Of a DNA stretch of 64,000 bases, positions 56,755 to 64,000 are shown piece by piece (positions within the stretch are counted from its first letter, which is position 1; each line of letters opens with the position of its first letter). Under the pieces are notes generated by a model, which was not told the origin of the DNA, ran no database searches, and saw only the letters and a list, made by a program, of their open reading frames with translations. Source of the DNA: Pohlia nutans (taxonomy: Eukaryota; Streptophyta; Bryopsida; Bryales; Mniaceae); NCBI GenBank assembly GCA_022496805.1, contig CM040102.1, positions 3,797,501 to 3,861,500 on the forward strand. Reading direction: 5' to 3'. Made by a program: the position numbers and the translations under genes.

Positions 56755-59700
56755 TTTGAAGGACAGTGTACAATCATTTTCTAATTAATTTAATTTTCTA
56801 AAACCTACTACATCACGCTCTTTCGTATATTATGTCATTTACAAAAACATAATATTCATAAAAATGGATGTACGGAATAGTAGTTACGGATGGATGAAGT
56901 TCTGTAACGTTTTTCATTCACTTTACTTTCTAAACAGTAGCGTGCGATACTTTTTTAATCAAATTAGTTTTAAAAAATCTAACTATATCACAGTCTTCTA
57001 CATTTTATGCAATTCATTAAAATATAAAATTCACCAGAAATAGAAGTATATTATTAACGATATGGACGAATAAAGTTTTGTTTAAAATAGTTTATTTATT
57101 CAAATGAAGGTATTTGAGAATGATGAGTATACATAATATCTTTACATGAGTTTGATACTCCAATTGAAGTATTTTGGCACTCCATCACGAAACTTCCACA
57201 CACACATGCTGAATTTGAAGATATCTCATGGTATATTCTCTTTATACTAATCATAATATCTTTTTTCCTTTCAAGTACAGACATCCGCTTACAAACACAC
57301 ACAAAACACACAAACTCCCACAAACATATACGTACTTAGACTTCTCACACCATATCTTTCACAATTTCTCACAACTCACAAATTAATCTAATAAGAAAAA
57401 TAGGTAAGTAGAAAAATTAGTTGAACAACAACAAAAAAACACAAAAACATCAACAATGGTTATAGAGACACCATATGCAAGTGGAATGAGGTATCAATTG
57501 GGAAATTCTCTTTATTGAAGTGTTATGAAACAACTCACGAATAATGAAATTTTCATTATCAAGTACCAACCCACCTCGAAGGTTTTTCTACAAACAGTAT
57601 CAAAAACACCACAAACACCACAAACACCACGAGATTTTAAAAAAAGATGTATTGAAAGAGAAGAGAAAAATTACAAAACACCACCTAATCACTAATTCAA
57701 GTGACCAAATTGATAATCTTGAAGAGAAAATGAGCCTCCTTATATACAATATGAAACGCATAAAAAATACGGTCCGCGACCAAAATTCATACCGATTATG
57801 CAAGAATTGGATCTAGACCTCTAGTTCTATGAACTCTGTAACTTCCGAGAGCTCTTAGTTGGAGATTCTATCATTTTTAAATAATTGAAGGAAAAAAGCC
57901 TAATTAACCCCTAAATCTAATTTACTATTGAACATAAAATATAACTTTCTAAATATAGCTCGTATTGACAAACGGATTTCATCGTTGGATTTGAAATGCC
58001 AAAATTAGCCTAGTTGAACTAATTACGGGCTAAAAATAGACATCTTCACCGATTTTACCCTCTTTTGTATTTAACCGCCCACGAGATTTACCATCATTTG
58101 AAAAATGTAACTTTTGCTCCAATTAATTTCACTGTTGACCTTCAAAAAAAAATTCTAATAGGAAACAATTTTCGCAAACATCCGATTGGATTCTCAGTCG
58201 GTCTTGTACGATTTCGACTGCCTTTTTGACATTTCCACGGAATTTATGGCCAAATCCTAGCTTTAAAAAAAAATTCCCTAATTTCGATGATTACTAAATA
58301 TTTCCATCTTAATCAAGGTACTTAAAGTTTCTTCAAATTTTTTTTTGAGTAATTTAGTAATTAGCATCACTTGGTTATTTTCTGTGGATTTTCAAAGTCT
58401 ATTCATCGTCTATAGTAATTGCATCTTATCTCTGTAAATACGCAAAAACTCTATAACTTAATTGAGAGTTCTCAAAGTCTAATCTTGACCTTTTAGAAAG
58501 AATTTATTAGCTTTTTTTTCCTCTACCATTCATTAGATTAATTATTAGTTACTTAAAATAATAATTAATCAAAATTCTTTTAACACCTTGTTTCTTGTTA
58601 CATTTTTACCTCAGAGGGCATCCCCTCTATATAAAGTTCAAAGATGTTTAAATAGTCACGTTTTACAATATTTTATCACGATCGTTGATCAAACTCTTAT
58701 TTTTTGCAACATTACCTTTGTTACGTTAAAAAATTATTATTATAATTTATTTATAATTTTACTTTCTCAGTTTTACAAAAAAAAACATAAAAATAGGTTA
58801 AAAACCCTTATTTTTTTTCTTCCCATTTTTTTTCCATATTTGTTTATTATATTATCAATTTGTTTACATAAACACCGTAATATTTACAAAAAGGCATAAA
58901 AATTATAACTCTGAACATTAAGTGTCGACTTGACGGCTCACAGAAAGACTGGAGCAACTTCTAGTAAGCTTTAAGGTTTTATTTGATGACATAAGATTTA
59001 CGGTTAAAAGGTTAGCATACTTGCTAGTATGGATCAATGACGGGATTGCCTTCTTGCCACTCGCGACTTGTTTTAGGAGGACGATGAAGAAAGCAATTTC
59101 AATGTCTATTCGATGTTCGGAATGAGGGTAGAGTGCACCGCGTGGCCTAGGAGCAGTATTTGTTCAAGGGTCACGTTATGAACGTTTCGACCGTCACCGA
59201 TCAAAAGCCCATATCTCCGGCCAAAAAGTAGGTGAATTATAGACGCAAGCAATCGACTCCTATTAACCTAGGCGTTTGGTGTGAGATTTTTCTAACTAAA
59301 AGGGTGAAAAATACGAAAATTGGTCTAAGTTTAAATCGTGCCCAAGAACCCTAGTTTTAAAACCCTAAATTGCCTAAACTTCTAATAGTGAATTAGCCCG
59401 GTGAAAATCCGGCAGCGCTTCCGCGCTAGAACCCTCACCGGACCCAATTCACCCACAAACAATACCAAAAGAAACAACTAGTTCAAAGCAATCACAAAAT
59501 ATAAAACTCAAAACAATTGAACAAAAATTGAAAGGATGCACACAATATTTTCGTACATGACTAAAGTCACCAATTTCAATTATAACGTTTTATCTATTCT
59601 CTTAATTATCACAAAGATAGAAGATAATTCACACAAAACCTAGAATTAAAAATGAGAAGAAGTAGAGATGTCTCCCTCTATAATATCACTCTGTACCTCC

Positions 59701-61109
59701 GTATTATCACATGGGGAAGGATTGGCCTTCGTTTCTCTCTGCTACCGACGCCTTGCCGTCTTGCCCTCTGTCTCCACAGCCCGTCGCCTTCCGGATTCGT
59801 CTCCTGATCTTCGTGTCTTCGTCTTCTAGTTTTCGTTGCCGCCTTGCTAATCGCCGTCTCCTTGTTATTGCTCCCCGTCAATCGCCGTGTTTTCTTCGTG
59901 CTTCAATGTCTTTGTTCCCAACGCTACTCCACCGTGAAATCTGGCACCCTTGCGTCGCCCAATCACCTTGTACTCGTTGCCTTGTTCTTTTGAATCCCAC
60001 AACTCGTAGTCTTCCCTCGTAGTGATTCCACAGCAAAACAAAATCTTTTTTTTTTTTTTTTTTTTTTGTACTTCCAATAAAAAACAGACAAAGAAAATCC
60101 TATCTCAACCTCACAATCTTTCCAACCAAAGCAACAATATATTTCTCACTAATTTTTCCCTACAATTCTCCTAAACACACAACTAGAAAATCCTCTTTCA
60201 CTTCTCTAATCAAAATAACAATGTAGTTTTTCTCTAATTTCTCTTTGACTGCTGAAAATTCTCACAGAATCTCATTCAAGCCAAGTTTTTTTTGTTAATT
60301 CCCTTCACCTGAAAATCAATCCAATCAAATCAAATTCCTCAACTCCTTGCTAATCTCCAAGAACTTCACCCAGAAAACCAAAACACTGATCCAGATCTAA
60401 AAACTAATGTCTCTCTCTTTCTCTCTAAGCTCCTACGGCGCAGACAATGAACTGGCAGCCGTAGAAGCGGTACGGTGAGATTTTGAATCCCACCAAAACT
60501 ACATCCATCTACCTAAAAATATTCATCCAACTCTATCAAAACCCTAAACTACCACTTAACTACCACTTAACCCTCACTTAACCGGGAGTCCCACACTACA
60601 CTAATCCACTAACATAAACTAAACTCACTTTAATAGGTTAAAGAATAAACTCAACAATAAGTTAATAAAATAAGACTAAACAATAAGAAATTAAAAGGTT
60701 AAAATAACACCCCAAAAAGAATAACTCAATCAACTAATAAAATAGACTAATCAATTAGACTAACTAATGAATTAGAATGACAAGCAATAGAAATAGGTTA
60801 AAATCATCGAGTAAACTAAAAGGGCAAACGGCCCAATTGTACATAATCAATCAATCAAATCGTTAAAAGCGAATAAACACACAAAATTATCTAGATAAAA
60901 AGGAATCTAATATTGCCAATAAAAACCGAATACTAAATGCAACCAAATCCGGGAATTTGTCTAACCGGCTAAAATGTCCCGGTTAGACAAATATAAATTG
61001 CTAAACAAATCAAAACTATAGAATTAAGAGTTTATCACTAACGTGAACCGTTTCGACGGTTCACACACGTCGAGATAAATCGCCCAACATTAATAAGAAT
61101 AGACACGAG
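56755..61109. other. Intergenic, no gene supported
   Basis: AT-rich to about 59000, then CA-rich. A C/T-rich open stretch lies at 59711-60022 without a recognised domain. A long T-run lies at 60047-60067. A GGTGA..TCACC hairpin with CAGCGCTTCCGCGCTAG lies near 59400-59440. This could be transposon flank or an old LTR, but no ends were found. Confidence 0.4.
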
Positions 61110-62201
61110 ATGCATGCTCGCATGATGTCGGATTATTTTGGAGAAGAACCAGTTTATAGCGCAAATTTATTTCGCCGTCGTTACCGTATGCAACGGTCAT
61201 TATTTTTTACCATACTGGACAAGGTTTGTGCTGGAGACGATTATTTTGTTCAGAAAACGGACGTTTGTGGTTTTTAGTGTAGAACCCTTGCCAGAATATT
61301 ACATCAGCTTTGAGGATATTGTGTTACGAGTTGTGTGCCGATGCTACGGACGAATATTGCATGATTAGCGAATTAAGGGCTATGTAATCTATGAAGCGAG
61401 TTTGCATTGCAATTAGAACTAAGTTTGAGGCTTATCATACGAAGCAACCTACCCGTGCTGATTTTGATAAACAATTGGCCATTAATGTTGATCGTGGCTT
61501 TCCAGAGATGTTTACCTCACTTAATTGCATTCATTACGAGTGGGTTGGTAGGGAGATTTTGCTGACAAAGATGGGAAGAAGTCTATTATTTTGGAGGCCG
61601 TGGCGGATGGTACATTGCATAAATGGCATGCATTTTTGGGTTGCCGGGTTCCAACTACGACTTGAATGTGTTAAATCGATCGCTGTTGATTCACAACATG
61701 TTGGCTAGCAAAGCTCGTGATAGGCAGTTAGAGGTTAATGTGTGTCAGTATGATCGATATTATCTTCTCATGGACGGCATATATTCTAAGTGGTCTTACT
61801 TCGTGCAGAGCATCTACCAGCCGCAAACTGAGCGGCACAGCTATTTTGCGGAAAGACAAGAGGCCGTGCGCAAGGATGTTCAGAGATGTTTTGGTGTGTT
61901 GCATGCTCGTTTCGCAATCCTGCAAAACGTATGCCGCAATTGGAGCATAGAAGTGATATCAAACATCATGTTCACAAGTTGTGTTTTACACAATATAATC
62001 ATTGATGACGAAGAAGATGTTAAAGGTCTAAATGATATCCTTGGTGAGTTGCATGAGGGTAATGTCCTAATGGAGAGAGGTTTTTCGTTTGTCGAGTTAG
62101 TCACAGGAACCATAGCCATTGCAGAAGCGGACCTTCCTTTTGGTCTTCGTGGTGATCTTATTGAGCACTTGTGGATGTTGAAGGGTGCTAATTTGGCGTA
62201 A
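61110..62201 (+). pseudogene. PIF/Harbinger transposase (DDE_Tnp_4 type), broken
   Basis: A Harbinger transposase cuts and pastes elements with TWA target duplications. From ATG 61110 the frame gives EEPVYSANLFRRRYRMQRS and DDYFVQKTDVCG, then shifts near 61275 to ADATDEYCMISELRAM, a TAA and SMKRVCIAIRTKF. It shifts again near 61600 to FGLPGSNYDLNVLNRSLL, YYLLMDGIYSKW, RQEAVRKDVQRCFGVLHA and IIDDEEDV. These follow the order of plant Harbinger transposases. Two catalytic positions look lost: SLNCIHYEW has N (codon 61523) for D, and DVQRCFG has Q for the usual E. Stops, frameshifts and lost residues make it inactive. The ATG 61623 frame of 192 residues is its C-terminal part. Confidence 0.88.
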
Positions 62202-63460
62202 TATATAAACCGTGACTAGTTTGAGATTTATGGGGTTTGAACCTCACTACATCCACAATGAATGGATTCTCTAAGTTTGTCACATCTTATTAGGGACCTT
62301 GTTAAAATTTTAATTTTGAAATTTCATTTCATTTCATTTCAATTCAATCCACTAAAGTTTGCATATGCTAGTCCTATCTAGTTCATTTTATTTTTTACTT
62401 TTTTTCCAAACTAGTTTATTCTTTTATTTTTAAACAAATATAATTTATGGCATAGTAGATTATAGGGATCTGAAATTGTTTGGTGTCTACTTGTATGTGT
62501 TGGTTTTCATATACAATTTGAAAATTTTTAGAACGTCTTATTTGGATTTACCTTTGTGTATTGTTTAGTAATCCTTCATACAACAATATATTCAAACATG
62601 GAATAAACTTCATGCACAAATTGAATGAATTATACAAATACAAAAAAGATCAATTTTTTGTGTGGGCATGGTAACATGCATAAGTTTGAGTAGTATCACA
62701 TTTATTGGTAAATATTTGGGTTATTCAACGTTAAATCAAGGCGTATTTCTGACAATATGTTTGACTGTTATAGATGGTCATCGTGTCCTATGACATTCCA
62801 TGTGGTGGGCATCCCCGGTCCAACATGCTCAATGTCATCCCATGGCACACTATCACCAATTCACCATGGATATCTACGCATGAACTCTACGAGCCTACCA
62901 AATCACTAGTGAAATTGCCCGATTCATTCCCGCCCACTTGGAATTGTCGGCTAGAGAATTCATACTTTTTAGACGCATATTGTGTCTGCCGCATTGAACA
63001 CTAGCATTAGCACCACGAGCACTATTTAATTAAACAATAGTGCAACTCAACACATATTCATTAACGCAACGCATGATCATGAATCACGACTACAAGCCCA
63101 AAGCCGACGAGCCCTATGCACAAAAATCACGACCACGAGCCCATGCTAAAACCCCACAACCACCTGTCCAATCATGATTTTGACCACTGCAGGCTAGACC
63201 ACAGCAGCAACTGCAGACCAGCTTACGGTCACAATTGTAGTCCAGTTCACAACAGAATTGTAGGCCAGCCCGATATGCCAGCCCACAGCAGTAACTGGGC
63301 TAAACCTACAACAACAAGAGGCCAAGCCCACAACACCAAAAAATTAAGCCCACGGCAGCACAGACCCATGTACACTCACCACTGCAGCATGGATGCACAC
63401 CGCGAGAAGACAACACAAAATGAACGAATTGGAGAGACCGCAAAGAACATCAAAACTTAC
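62202..63460. other. Spacer between convergent Harbinger gene relics
   Basis: No gene supported. About 63090-63360 is CA-rich with repeated CCACAGCAGYAACTG / GCCCACRAC phrases. Confidence 0.5.
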
Positions 63461-64000
63461 CTCGTGATGGTGACGGTCTTCCTCGTCGGGGTCTGACAAG
63501 TCCACGATTTCTTTATCAAAGGGATGCATATAATTGTGTATATCTTCATTGTTGATGACGAGATCACGATCTCCATCGTCACGCACAACGTCCATTTCTC
63601 CTCGTGCCGCCCGCATTTGCCTGAGCGTCTCGTCATCATCCCAAGCTCTTTTCCGCGCCTCCTCTCGTTCCCGTGCCATCAATGCCAATTCGGAGACCTT
63701 TCGCTCGTGTTCCTCACGCAACTCAATGGCCGCGGATTCCGCCCTTCAATGTTGGAGCTTGAGTAGCTCCTCCTCACGAAGCAAACAAATATACTATTGC
63801 GCCTTAGGAGTGGTAACTTGATCCATTGGCGCGGTGAACAAGAGTAACATTTTTTGATACTTAAAACTTGTCGCTTTGCGAAGGGTGGCTTCTGTCATCT
63901 TCTCAATAGCCTTTGCTTGTATCAACGCCACTCTGTTATGGATTTTATCGGCCCATTGAACAACCTTTACTGCTTTCGTGCCCCCGGGTCTTACAGTGAA
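63461..64000 (-). pseudogene. PIF/Harbinger-associated ORF1-like protein (NAM-associated C-terminal type), partial, broken
   Basis: The minus strand from the window edge reads RPGGTKAVKVVQWADKI, QAKAIEKMTEATLRKA, LLLFTAPMDQVTTPKAQ, a TAG (63794-63796), LLREEELLKLQH, a TGA (63746-63748), and IELREEHERKVSELALMARE. The layout of a GTK..K start, a charged helix and a final E/R/K-rich coiled coil fits the Myb/SANT-partner protein of plant Harbinger elements. A consensus donor GTAAGT follows HHHE at 63461. The protein would help the transposase bind DNA. It faces the transposase relic tail to tail and probably belongs to the same or a related element. The N-terminal SANT part lies beyond the window. 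Confidence 0.6.

Noticed and set aside
1..64000. CRISPR array or bacterial mobile element
   Set aside because: No spaced direct repeats. The window is clearly plant nuclear DNA.

Overview
This is nuclear DNA from a plant. Spliced genes use GT/AG introns, GC-rich exons sit in AT-rich, transposon-filled DNA, and plant-type telomere-like CCCTAAA runs recur. The protein set (GMP synthase, a DTX-type MATE transporter, a plant cyclic-nucleotide-gated channel with an IQ motif) also says land plant or close streptophyte. I cannot name the species from sequence alone.

Host genes. The last four exons of GMP synthase lie at 1-1203 (+). An intronless MATE-family transporter is at 10610-12163 (+). A complete eight-exon CNGC-type cation channel can be joined in frame from 41225 to 50730 (+). 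A tRNA-Arg(UCG) gene is at 51506-51579 (+). An unrecognised set of possible exons lies at 39656-40965 (+), just before the channel gene.

Mobile DNA. The largest element is a non-LTR retrotransposon at about 26.5-36.0 kb (+), perhaps with a CA-rich leader starting near 23 kb. Its ORF1 is intact (26472-28109). Its ORF2 region (28327-35965) encodes, in order, a 2A ribosome-skipping peptide, an APE-type endonuclease, reverse transcriptase, RNase H, a zinc-finger motif, and a C-terminal restriction-like endonuclease (RLE) domain. ORF2 is broken by three stops, one frameshift and a D-to-N change in the RT catalytic motif. Having both APE and RLE recalls the Dualen/RandI type known from Chlamydomonas; the added 2A makes it the most interesting system here. 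A dead PIF/Harbinger transposase (61110-62201, +) and a Harbinger partner gene (63461-64000, -) close the window.

MITEs. Many non-coding inverted-repeat elements fill the spacers and the channel introns. Several families have TTA/TAA target duplications, which fits mobilisation by a Harbinger transposase like the relic at 61 kb. Several are nested, and paralogous copies give the empty sites. Tandem and low-complexity DNA includes two poly-C tracts (28 and 50 C), a TA/GT microsatellite, a 12-bp minisatellite directly after the channel gene, and a triplicated 120-bp intron repeat.

The host genes do not form a pathway; they are independent genes spaced by transposon-rich DNA.
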